From Desulfosporosinus lacus DSM 15449 (GTDB lineage: Bacteria; Bacillota; Desulfitobacteriia; Desulfitobacteriales; Desulfitobacteriaceae), in NCBI RefSeq assembly GCF_900129935.1, contig NZ_FQXJ01000003.1:372001-436000 (forward strand): 64,000 nt of DNA, given 5' to 3'. Position 1 is the stretch's first letter; the number at the start of each line of letters is the position of its first letter. The translations under genes were made by a program, and so were the position numbers. The notes beneath the pieces were generated by a model. That model was not told the DNA's origin, did no database searches, and saw only the letters and a program-made list of their open reading frames with translations. Of the stretch, positions 8,210-15,754 are shown piece after piece.

Positions 8210-8971
8210 ATGAAAAATTTCTTAACGCAAAAATTATTTTCTCCGCTTGCTGCAATTTTACTTGTCGTAATTAGTATCGGCGGCACAATTTGCGTAAGTA
8301 CATTCTCGAATTCCCAAGCAGCAATTCAGAATTCATCGTCTGCCATACAAAAATCATCAGAATATTTATATACTCAAGCGGTGAAAGACGCAATGACCAT
8401 TGAACCGGAAGAAATCTTACCCGTCTTAAAACTAACAAAGGACAATGATTTGGTAACGTTAAATGATAAAAATGAGGTATTACTTGTCACTTGGCATAAA
8501 TATCCTGACAGTTATCTTGCCGGTCAACAAGTCACACTAAAATATGGGGCAGTTTGGACATTTACCGATAAGGAAATGGTCAGATGGTATAAAAGCAATG
8601 AAAATGGTGTATCAGATTGGAATTTGAGGTTTAAAGAACTGATTGGCCTGCCACCCGACTCAAAATATACGCATTTTACAGCTATGTGGGTACCAATCGA
8701 TAAAATTAAACGGCCTGCATACTCATGTGAAGTTAGAAATGATGTTACCAACGTGAAATTTGCTGAAAATGTGGATAAGAATTTTATGCAATGGTTCGAT
8801 TCAAACATAGTAACTTCCTATTTCGAAGATGCCTACCCCTGGACAAGATTGGGATATACATATGACTGGGCAGATAACGGCACAGAATATGGCTTGAGTG
8901 AGTTTTTAGTTGAAAAAGGTGCCACTGCAAGGGTGGAATTTACTTACTCTACACAGGATTTTATAAAATGA
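8210..8971 (+). CDS. Exported protein of unknown function with one membrane anchor
   Basis: About 253 residues from ATG 8210; a GTG at 8198 in the same frame is an alternative, and neither has a strong ribosome site. One hydrophobic segment (FSPLAAILLVVISIGGTICVS) near the N-terminus acts as signal or anchor, then a Ser/Gln-rich linker and an extracytoplasmic domain rich in aromatic residues (KYPDSYLAG, MVRWYKSNENGVSDWNLR, WTRLGYTYDWADNGTEYGLSEFLV). I do not recognise the family. It is the last gene before an 870-base gene-free stretch and has lower GC than the housekeeping genes. Confidence 0.7.
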   Translation: MKNFLTQKLFSPLAAILLVVISIGGTICVSTFSNSQAAIQNSSSAIQKSSEYLYTQAVKDAMTIEPEEILPVLKLTKDNDLVTLNDKNEVLLVTWHKYPDSYLAGQQVTLKYGAVWTFTDKEMVRWYKSNENGVSDWNLRFKELIGLPPDSKYTHFTAMWVPIDKIKRPAYSCEVRNDVTNVKFAENVDKNFMQWFDSNIVTSYFEDAYPWTRLGYTYDWADNGTEYGLSEFLVEKGATARVEFTYSTQDFIK

Positions 8972-9682
8972 CTGGAAGCACAGTAATAAATTGATACAAG
9001 CAGTCTTTTGCAAATAAGTTGTAAAGGTCTGCTTGTACTAGTTGAAAGCACAAATTGGGGGAAAGTGTTGTTACTTGAAAAATCTTTTGGGTTGCTGATA
9101 AATAGCGGAGAATAAAAATTGATAGGGGTTGTTGTAAATAGTTCTTATTAATTAGAATGAATAAATGAAATGTGCTGAAAGAATATTCCTAAATTATGTA
9201 ATGGGAAGCTTAAATATAATGTTCATCATGGTTTGACAAAGGATGGGATTCTCTTATCCGCTAGGCCAATGATGAGCACTGCAGCAGTAAATGGTCTGCA
9301 TTTATGGAAAGGGTCTTGACAGGAACCGATTATAGGAAAGTGTCTGCTGTAGTTTTTGACAAGAACCATAAAATGTAAAAGTTAATACATAGTTTCATAG
9401 GAGCGCTTGCTGAAAGCATAAAAGTGCAGAATCATTATGAGATTAAAGTTGGTGAATAATTTCAACAATCATGATCATTTCTCGGCCTTTTTGACTTATT
9501 TTCTAATTTTTAAAAGGAAATATAAGAAAAATGTAGAATGGTTTATTTCAGGAAATTGTTCCGTTTGAAAATTAGAGAGTTTTTAACTTGGTCGAATATT
9601 TGGGAAACTTGTTTCTGAAATGGGAGACATTCTGCATAAACAAGGCAAACTATAAGGGTAGGTCACAAGTTCCTGTTTAAAA

Positions 9683-9712
9683 GGCACTCAAGAATTTGGG
9701 TGCCCATTATAT
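9683..9712 (+). terminator. Small hairpin with AT-rich tail
   Basis: GGCACTC and GGGTGCC pair with one G-T wobble around an eight-base loop and are followed by CATTATATT. It is a weak terminator-like structure just upstream of promoter element copy 3. Confidence 0.35.
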
Positions 9713-9745
9713 TAAATTAAATGAGATAAAAAGTTCGCAAAACTA

Positions 9746-9773
9746 TGTAATAGAAACTTAAGATTAAAGTATT
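9746..9773 (+). promoter_or_regulatory. Shared upstream element, copy 3 (TGTAAT-N17-GTATT)
   Basis: TGTAAT at 9746-9751 and GTATT at 9769-9773 with a 17-base spacer (AGAAACTTAAGATTAAA) that matches copy 1 closely. It ends 73 bases before ATG 9846. Downstream sequence has diverged from copies 1 and 2 (AATTTACGTAAAC). Confidence 0.6.
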
Positions 9774-9845
9774 AATTTACGTAAACTTCAGCAGATAAGA
9801 TTAAGATCTGAGGTTGATATAAAGCAATAATTGGGAGGCAAGAGT

Positions 9846-10133
9846 ATGGATATCAACAAATTTATGGAAAGTCTAGGGGAAAAGAAGGAGGAACTGCTGA
9901 TAAAAGGGACGCAATGCACAACTGCTGAGGAATTAATGGCCTTGGCTGTGGAAAATGGACTGACTCTTGACAGGGACAGCGCGACGGTACTTTTAGAATT
10001 AATGCAGTTAAAGACTGGTGAGCTGTCGGATGACGAGCTTGATAGTGTTGCAGGCGGGTTCTTCGATAAGGGTGAGAAGTCGGCTCGTGAGTACGGAGAT
10101 TACCCATCGGATAAGCATAATAACATAGGGTAA
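9846..10133 (+). CDS. Nif11-like double-glycine precursor peptide without Cys tail (peptide A4)
   Basis: A 95-residue peptide from ATG 9846 (GGGAGG seven bases upstream); an earlier in-frame start at 9831 would lie on the ribosome site. The leader is the cluster type (MDINKFMESLGEKKEEL, Cys24, AEELMALAVENGLTLD, LSDDELDSVAGG). The 24-residue tail after the GG (FFDKGEKSAREYGDY...) has no Cys and is charged and polar. Either this is a precursor with another kind of core or its Cys-rich end has been lost. Confidence 0.8.
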   Translation: MDINKFMESLGEKKEELLIKGTQCTTAEELMALAVENGLTLDRDSATVLLELMQLKTGELSDDELDSVAGGFFDKGEKSAREYGDYPSDKHNNIG

Positions 10134-10325
10134 TCAGACTGTCCGGTCCATCTTACCTAAAGAACATCATTTGCTCCAGTTTTCAGAAGACGGCTTAACC
10201 CTTTTTCTTTGCGATTGAGAGGGACTTGGAAGGCGCATAAATTGTTTAATGACCATGGAAGATAGTCGAACTTACAATTGTGGGTAGTAGATTTAATACG
10301 TACTGATAAAGAAGGATGTAAAGTA

Positions 10326-11093
10326 ATGAAGAAATGGGCTCTGATTTCGCTCTTATTCCTAGCTATGATGATTAATGGGTGCGGTGATAAGAAAGATATT
10401 GTACTGTCCAGCAATAACACGAATAAGGTCCAAGAGAAGTTTAGTACCACCAGTACTGACAAGTATGACATTGTCAAGGCAACCTTTAGGGACAAGACTA
10501 TCATGATTAATTATCCGCAAATAAGTAATTTAAGTGACAGTGGTAAAGAGGAAATCGTCAACAAACTTATAATGGCATCGGCATTGGAAGTTCTGGATAA
10601 TTATAAGGATGACATAAGCAGTTTGAAGTTGGATATGGACTTCGAGATAAAGTATAAAGGAACAGACTTACTCAGTATTCAGTACTTGGGAACAAGCTCA
10701 GTAAAAGACTCTGCCTATCCTGTCAACTTAATTCAGACTGCTAATATCGATCTTAGAAAAGAAAAAAACCTAACCTTGAGCGATGTAGTAACTATGGGCG
10801 ATGGCTTTATCAATAAGTTCACAGATGGTAAATATATAGCCTATGGCTCGGATTTAGATCTGAATTCGGGAGGTGTCCTTAAGGACGTATTAAGTGATTT
10901 CAGCAGCAAGGACCTGGAAGAAAGTTTTAAGCAGCACTCTGCAAAGTTTTATTTTACAAAAGATACTCTGGGAGTGAGCGTTGAAGTACCACATGCAGTA
11001 GGGGACCATCTGGAAATGGAGATGGATTATAAGTCTTTAGAGGACATACTGAATCCCGATTTCTCCGAAAGTATAAAGTCCCAGAACTGCTGA
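10326..11093 (+). CDS. Lipoprotein with RsiV/PdaC-like (DUF4163/DUF3298-type) domain
   Basis: A 255-residue protein from ATG 10326; an in-frame upstream start at 10278 would spoil the signal peptide. The N-terminus KKWALISLLFLAMMINGC is a lipoprotein signal with Cys at the lipobox. The extracellular part (IMINYPQISNLSDSGKEEIVNKLI, then NIDLRKEKNLTLSDVV, and a C-terminal SVEVPHAVGDHLEMEMDYKSLEDIL) resembles the paired DUF4163/DUF3298 modules of PdaC deacetylases and the lysozyme sensor RsiV, without a deacetylase domain. It sits between GG-peptide genes and might sense or bind cell-wall-active molecules; that is inference. Confidence 0.65.
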   Translation: MKKWALISLLFLAMMINGCGDKKDIVLSSNNTNKVQEKFSTTSTDKYDIVKATFRDKTIMINYPQISNLSDSGKEEIVNKLIMASALEVLDNYKDDISSLKLDMDFEIKYKGTDLLSIQYLGTSSVKDSAYPVNLIQTANIDLRKEKNLTLSDVVTMGDGFINKFTDGKYIAYGSDLDLNSGGVLKDVLSDFSSKDLEESFKQHSAKFYFTKDTLGVSVEVPHAVGDHLEMEMDYKSLEDILNPDFSESIKSQNC

Positions 11094-11100
11094 AGCCTGA

Positions 11101-11187
11101 AAAGTTAGCAAGATCCTCCAAGATATAAGAAAGCAACTGACGTATGAGCAGTTGGACTGCGTAGCAGGGGGGAGTAAACAGACATAG
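11101..11187 (+). pseudogene. Fragment of a double-glycine leader
   Basis: Directly after the lipoprotein gene, in a different frame, bases 11101-11187 encode 28 residues ending LTYEQLDCVAGGSKQT and a stop. The D-x-VAGG motif is the cluster's processing site, but there is no start codon and no Nif11-like domain. It looks like the 3' end of a lost peptide gene. Confidence 0.5.
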
Positions 11188-11246
11188 ATTCACCATGGAC
11201 TGGCAGCGGAGCATAGAGTGATTCTGATAGGGAAGAGGAAGTCAAA

Positions 11247-11492
11247 ATGGATATAAAAAAGATTGTTGAAGGTTTAGGAGAAAAGAGGGACGAGCTTTTT
11301 AAGATGGCGATAAAGTGCAAAAGCGCTGAGGAACTGCTGGCAGTGGCCATAGAGCAGGATGTGGCTCTGGATAAGGCAGGAGCGACAGAGCTTTTTGAAG
11401 CAATGACCTTAACGATATGCAAGTTGTCAGATGATGAGCTAGATGATGTTGCAGGTGGGTACTATGTGAATAAACTCATAAAAGCGGAATAG
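11247..11492 (+). CDS. Nif11-like double-glycine precursor peptide with very short tail (peptide A5)
   Basis: An 81-residue peptide. Leader MDIKKIVEGLGEKRDEL, Cys24, AEELLAVAIEQDVALD and LSDDELDDVAGG is plainly the cluster type, but only ten residues (YYVNKLIKAE) follow the GG. The ribosome site is GGGAAGAGGAAG before ATG 11247. With so short a tail it may be a decaying gene whose core was lost, or a tiny peptide product in its own right. Leader fragments lie on both sides of it. Confidence 0.75.
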   Translation: MDIKKIVEGLGEKRDELFKMAIKCKSAEELLAVAIEQDVALDKAGATELFEAMTLTICKLSDDELDDVAGGYYVNKLIKAE

Positions 11493-11512
11493 AGGCGTAG
11501 GAGGGTTACCCC

Positions 11513-11581
11513 TTGGAGAGTCTGTGGAGCGTAGTGCACGTCAGTGCTGAGGAGTTGCTGGAACTGACCTTTCGAGTATAA
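11513..11581 (+). pseudogene. Fragment of a Nif11-like leader
   Basis: Bases 11513-11581 can be read from a TTG with a TAGGAGGG site as a 22-codon frame containing ESLWSVVHVSAEELLELTF and a stop. ESL and SAEELLEL match the ESLGE and SAEELLAL blocks of the neighbouring leaders with the segment between them shortened. It is most simply a deletion-bearing remnant of a further peptide gene. Confidence 0.5.
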
Positions 11582-11616
11582 GTCAAGCTTGGTCAAGCAG
11601 GAGGAGGGCCATCGAA

Positions 11617-12627
11617 ATGGCTATAGTTATTGTTGATGATTCAACTCTAAGTCTAGAAGTAATCAAGGCTTTTCTTATTACGTCAGGCTATTCAGAGGTT
11701 ATCACGGTTAATTCGGCAAGGGAACTCTATGAGTTAGTCGATAGTTATTCAGATCGAGGGATAGTCGAGATCGATTTAATCCTAATGGAGATTATAATGC
11801 CAGATATTGATGGAATTGAGGCCTGCCGAAATGTTAAGAAGAGAGAATGGCTGGCAGATATACCGGTTATCATGGTGACCACTACAATGAAAAAAGAAAA
11901 TCTGCAACTGGCTTTTTCAGCCGGTGCGATGGACTTCATTAAGAAACCTTTCGATAGAATGGAACTATTAGCGAGAGTGAGTTCAGCCTTGAGACTGAAA
12001 CATGAAACAGGTCGTCGAAAAGCTCGAGAAATTGAGTTGCTTGAGGTCACACGCCAATTGCAAGAGGCAAATGAGAGGTTACAGCGTTTATCATTTTTAG
12101 ATGGCTTGACAGGGATAGCTAACCGCCGTTTTTTTGATCAGGAATTGCTGCAAGAGAGCAGGCGGGCCAAACGGGAAAAAACTCCGCTTTCTTTGATTAT
12201 GCTCGATATCGACTACTTCAAGGCCTTTAACGATACCTACGGTCACATTAAAGGAGATGATTGTCTACGGGAGGTAGCATCTATTCTTAAGAAGACCTTA
12301 AAGCGTCCAGGTGATATCCCGGCACGTTATGGAGGGGAAGAGTTTGCAGTGATCCTGCCTAACACGGACGATGTAGGAGCTGAGATAATAGCTAAGGAAT
12401 TGCGATATTGTATTGAGCAGGCGCGTATTGCGCATATTAATTCTCCCTGCGCGGATTATGTTACAGTGAGCCTTGGGGTCGTAACCGGATTCTCGGAACA
12501 AGCCAAGACACCGAAGGAATTGATTTTGGCTGCTGATCGGGCCCTCTATCGTTCAAAACATGAAGGTCGCAATAGGTTGAACGTGGAATGGATTGAAAAA
12601 TACACTGATTTTTTAAAAACGTTATAA
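11617..12627 (+). CDS. Response regulator with GGDEF diguanylate cyclase output
   Basis: 336 residues. A receiver domain (1-125) has the acidic pair D7-D8, the switch Thr in VTTT (88-90) and the conserved K110 before Pro, but the phospho-acceptor position in DLILMEIIMP is Glu58 instead of Asp. A helical linker (135-158) leads into a GGDEF domain with GGEEF at 239-243 and an RxxD inhibitory site RPGD at 230-233, so synthesis of c-di-GMP with product feedback is expected. Glu can imitate phospho-Asp, so the protein may be permanently active or respond without a kinase. The ribosome site is GGAGGAGGGCC. It adjoins the peptide cluster but shows no other link. Confidence 0.88.
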   Translation: MAIVIVDDSTLSLEVIKAFLITSGYSEVITVNSARELYELVDSYSDRGIVEIDLILMEIIMPDIDGIEACRNVKKREWLADIPVIMVTTTMKKENLQLAFSAGAMDFIKKPFDRMELLARVSSALRLKHETGRRKAREIELLEVTRQLQEANERLQRLSFLDGLTGIANRRFFDQELLQESRRAKREKTPLSLIMLDIDYFKAFNDTYGHIKGDDCLREVASILKKTLKRPGDIPARYGGEEFAVILPNTDDVGAEIIAKELRYCIEQARIAHINSPCADYVTVSLGVVTGFSEQAKTPKELILAADRALYRSKHEGRNRLNVEWIEKYTDFLKTL

Positions 12628-12974
12628 ATAAATTTCCTTTCTATGTAAGAAGAGAATTCATATTATTGTATAATCGGTTAGTATTGAGATAATAATATCT
12701 CCAATATATACCAGGTACTGGAATTGCCCCTGCGATAGTATGAGTATCGATGCAAGAATAATATTTTAAATATTTTCGTCCGTTCTTGATCGTAATAAAA
12801 TCAAGTTTGATCTGTTGATATGGACAACCATTATATCTAGGCACCGTCATCTATTATGTGGTAGTGATGTTATTTTAAGGTAAAAGTTGAACTTTCACTA
12901 GGTATGCAGTATTATGTAGGGTAAGGTTAAATTTGGCAGAAGTAGGATCAGCATAGCAGAAAGGTTGATAAAGG
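12628..12974. other. AT-rich intergenic stretch upstream of glnS
   Basis: 347 bases, strongly AT-rich, with no gene that I can support. A reverse-strand frame (12641-12850) exists but resembles nothing and has no ribosome site. TATAAT occurs near 12668 without a good -35. No T-box antiterminator signature is seen before glnS. Confidence 0.4.
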
Positions 12975-14630
12975 ATGGAAAACAAGTCCTCCTCGAATTT
13001 TCTTAAGAATATTGTAAACGAGGATTTTAAATCAGGTAAAGTCGATCATATTATCACACGGTTCCCACCGGAGCCCAATGGATATTTACATATTGGACAC
13101 GCTAAATCCATTATTCTCAATTTTGAATTGGCAGATGAATTTAAGGGTAAGACTAATCTGCGTTTTGATGATACTAATCCGGTGAAAGAGGACACAGAAT
13201 ACGTAGAATCTATCAAGGAAGATGTATTGTGGCTGGGATATGAATGGGACAATTTGTTTTTTGCCTCAGATTATTTTGAGGAAATGTATAATCGCGCCGT
13301 GCTTCTAATCAAAAAAGGTATGGCCTATGTTTGTGATTCTACAGCCGAGGAAATTCGCAAAATGCGCGGATCTCTGATAGAGGTGGGACAAAAAAGCCCT
13401 TATCGAGACAGGTCCGCAGAAGAAAATTTGGTGTTATTTGAACGTATGCGCAAAGGCGAATTTAAAGATGGCCAAAAAGTCTTACGCGCTAAGATAGATA
13501 TGGCTTCTCCCAATATCAATATGCGTGACCCTGTGCTATACAGAATTGCTCATGCAACTCATCATAATACTGGAGATAAGTGGTGTATTTACCCAATGTA
13601 TGATTTTGCACATCCGTTGGAAGACGCCATAGAAGGAGTTACTCACTCTATTTGTACGATGGAATTTGAGGATCATCGTCCCCTGTATGATTGGGTTATA
13701 CGAGAATGTGAAATGCAAGAGATACCTCATCAATACGAATTTGCCCGTTTAAACATTACCAATACCGTTATGAGTAAGCGGAAGCTTAAGCAACTGGTCG
13801 ACGAGCATGTCGTAGATGGATGGGACGATCCAAGGATGCCTACCATCTCAGGACTTCGGCGCAGAGGGTATACGCCAGAAGCGATTCGCAGCTTCGCCCG
13901 TGAAATTGGGGTAGCGAAAGCTGACAGTGTTGTGGACAGCAAAATGCTTGAGTTTTTTATTCGAGAAGACTTGAAGCTCAAAGCACCGAGAACGATGGCT
14001 GTTCTTGAGCCGCTAAAGGTTATCATTACAAATTATCCGGAAGACCAAGTGGAAATGTTAGAAGCTGAAATTAATTCGGAAAACCCGGAAATGGGTACTC
14101 GGCAAATTCCTTTTTCACGCGAAATTTATATTGAGCAAGATGATTTCATGGAAAACCCACCTTCAAAATATTTTAGGCTTTTCCCTGGAAACGAAGTCCG
14201 GCTGAAAAATGCTTATTTTATTAAATGCAATAATATAGTTAAGGATCAGAGTGGGAAAGTCATTGAACTGCATTGTACGTATGATCCTGAGACTAGGAGT
14301 GGATCAGGTTTCACGGGAAGAAAGGTCAAAGGTACGATCCACTGGGTGGATGCCGCGCAAGCCGTACCTGCAGAGTTTAGATTATATGAACCTTTGATTT
14401 TAGATCAAGATGAGGACGACGAGAGCTCATTTATAGAGCATATTAATCCCCAGTCTTTAGAGATAGTTCAAGGCTTTGTTGAGCCGAATATTAAGGGGTC
14501 GAAGCCCCAAGATAAATTCCAATTCTTTAGGCATGGCTACTTTAACGTCGATCCTATAAGTTCTAAACAGGAGAAGCTTGTTTTTAATAGAATTGTATCC
14601 TTAAAGAGTTCCTTTCAATTAACTAAATAA
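12975..14630 (+). CDS. glnS: Glutaminyl-tRNA synthetase
   Basis: A 551-residue class I synthetase that charges tRNA-Gln with glutamine in the cytoplasm. It has the [18 protein letters not shown] signature with HIGH at 39-42, the GlnRS-specific RFDDTNP segment, and the second ATP motif VMSKRKL at about 266-271; the C-terminal part is the beta-barrel anticodon-binding region. Length is that of bacterial GlnRS. Many Firmicutes lack glnS and use GatCAB transamidation instead, so its presence marks this lineage. It stands alone with a strong terminator behind it. Confidence 0.97.
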   Translation: MENKSSSNFLKNIVNEDFKSGKVDHIITRFPPEPNGYLHIGHAKSIILNFELADEFKGKTNLRFDDTNPVKEDTEYVESIKEDVLWLGYEWDNLFFASDYFEEMYNRAVLLIKKGMAYVCDSTAEEIRKMRGSLIEVGQKSPYRDRSAEENLVLFERMRKGEFKDGQKVLRAKIDMASPNINMRDPVLYRIAHATHHNTGDKWCIYPMYDFAHPLEDAIEGVTHSICTMEFEDHRPLYDWVIRECEMQEIPHQYEFARLNITNTVMSKRKLKQLVDEHVVDGWDDPRMPTISGLRRRGYTPEAIRSFAREIGVAKADSVVDSKMLEFFIREDLKLKAPRTMAVLEPLKVIITNYPEDQVEMLEAEINSENPEMGTRQIPFSREIYIEQDDFMENPPSKYFRLFPGNEVRLKNAYFIKCNNIVKDQSGKVIELHCTYDPETRSGSGFTGRKVKGTIHWVDAAQAVPAEFRLYEPLILDQDEDDESSFIEHINPQSLEIVQGFVEPNIKGSKPQDKFQFFRHGYFNVDPISSKQEKLVFNRIVSLKSSFQLTK

Positions 14631-14635
14631 AAAAA

Positions 14636-14686
14636 GCTAAAGATTCTCCTCGCTTCCTTCATAGCGGGGGATTTTAGCGGTTTTTT
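14636..14686 (+). terminator. Rho-independent terminator after glnS
   Basis: GCTAAA (14636) pairs with TTTAGC (14673-14678), with an inner TCCTCGC/GCGGGGGA stem, followed by GGTTTTTT. Confidence 0.8.
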
Positions 14687-14820
14687 ATGAAAGCCCTAAG
14701 TGAGGGTTCTGACAATAAAAATATTTTCTTTTATTAAGCATATCTAACTTTACCCATAAATCAGGGTTTTTTTAGTATTATTGGGGATACTGGAAGGAAC
14801 TATATTAAAGGGGGTAAGGT

Positions 14821-14973
14821 ATGCCTAACGAAGAATTTGTACCTGATCAGGGCGAAGCCAAGGTGGATGAAGGCAATGAAAATGGTACTCTAACTAATCC
14901 ATTAGATGATTCTATCGGGCTCAGTCAGCAGAAACTTAGAAATTCTGAGGTCAAAGAGCTGACGTTTTCTTGA
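14821..14973 (+). CDS. Small acidic peptide of unknown function (50 residues)
   Basis: ATG 14821 follows an AAAGGGGGTAAGGT ribosome site, and the frame runs 50 codons to TGA 14971. The product is acidic and hydrophilic (MPNEEFVPDQGEAKVDEG..., ending EVKELTFS), with no Cys and no hydrophobic segment. A perfect terminator begins 28 bases after the stop, so the unit looks like a genuine single-gene transcript. I do not recognise it; length and composition would fit a spore small protein or a regulatory peptide, but nothing proves either. Confidence 0.55.
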   Translation: MPNEEFVPDQGEAKVDEGNENGTLTNPLDDSIGLSQQKLRNSEVKELTFS

Positions 14974-15000
14974 TTATTTAAAACAGTAAAGTATGTATTT

Positions 15001-15043
15001 AAGAGCAGAGACAAAAAAGAAATTTGTCTCTGCTCTTTTGCTA
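15001..15043 (+). terminator. Perfect terminator after the 50-residue gene
   Basis: AAGAGCAGAGACAAA and TTTGTCTCTGCTCTT pair without mismatch around AAAGAAA and are followed by TT. It works on either strand. Confidence 0.85.
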
Positions 15044-15195
15044 TTTATAGCAGCATTTACAAAAGCTTTAATACTGCTTCATGGTAAGGTAAGAACGTTC
15101 TAATTAGGGTTTGATAATTTATCGAAAAGTATAGAGTTTGCAAGGGTTTGCGAGTAGTTTTGCCTAATATGTGCATGAAAAAATAGCCTTCGGCG

Positions 15196-15642
15196 TCAAA
15201 AAACCGTGTACGTGGAGTTAAAATCAAATGGTGCATCGATGCACCATTTGCCCTCTCTTCCCCGACGGGGGGAGTAACTCACTGATTCAGTCAGCCATTT
15301 GAGCCACTCCCCATGGGGTACCAGCTCTTTGGTTTCTGTCAAACAACCTCCGATCCCAACGGCGTTGCCAAGCAGCATTTTGCTGCTTTGTTCCTTGATA
15401 AAGTTAACCTCGGAAGGGATTTGCTCAGGCGTCCTGTTGAAATTTCCATCCTCATACCGGTTGCCAATCCCTTTATGGAATGTCTTTTCAGATCCCGCTA
15501 TAGGATATGCCGAGCCCCATACAAGCGTGAGGGCTATAGCGCCAATCCACCCTTGTCGGATTGACCAAAGTCTGAGTTGGATATTAAGGCGGAAAATCGT
15601 AATATTCTGGCTGCCTAAGAGAAAAAGGGGGTTGGTTAGCAA
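15196..15642 (-). pseudogene. Relic of a DUF3102 protein
   Basis: On the reverse strand the residues encoded at about 15271-15435 (RTPEQIPSEVNFIKEQSSKML..., then TKELVPHGEWLKWLTESVSYS) match the conserved start of DUF3102 proteins, which are common on Gram-positive phages and plasmids. The match stops abruptly after SVSYS and the frame ends in unrelated sequence next to a large palindrome. The part before it (WIGAIALTLVWGSAYPIAG) reads like the first helix of an EamA permease, so the frame is a chance fusion of two fragments. It is probably a remnant of a lost mobile element. Confidence 0.55.
15225..15250. repeat. 26-bp perfect palindrome
   Basis: A perfect 26-base inverted repeat centred between 15237 and 15238 (arm CAAATGGTGCATC). 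It lies inside the DUF3102 relic at the point where similarity has ended. A protein-binding site or the scar of a recombination event are both possible. Confidence 0.7.
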
Positions 15643-15754
15643 GCCCTAATTACTTACAGCTTATTTCAAATCAAATGCACTTAAGGTCGCCTGCATCTAA
15701 GATGTAGGCGGCCTTTGAATTAGGATCTGCTGTGAATTTTTAGATATGGTCAAC

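Larger units (their letters stand above)
8972..9845. other. Gene-free stretch between exported protein and peptide A4
   Basis: No convincing gene. It holds a 9-bp stem (TACAAGCAG ... CTGCTTGTA, about 8995-9042), a degenerate fourth copy of the cluster's upstream element near 9197 (TGTAAT, then GGGAAGCTTAAATATAAT and GTTCATCATGG), a short open frame after it (about 9267-9378) that resembles nothing I know, a hairpin at 9683-9704, and the real element copy 3 at 9746. It looks like the remains of one or more lost cluster genes. Confidence 0.4.

Noticed and set aside
9267-9378. Short open frame in the gene-free stretch of the peptide cluster
   Set aside because: Interrupted by a stop upstream, no ribosome site and no recognisable product; at best a remnant.
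12641-12850. 69-codon frame on the reverse strand upstream of glnS
   Set aside because: No ribosome site, AT-rich random-looking composition and no similarity that I recognise.
12628-12974. T-box riboswitch before glnS (also considered before argS)
   Set aside because: No conserved T-box antiterminator signature is seen in either leader.
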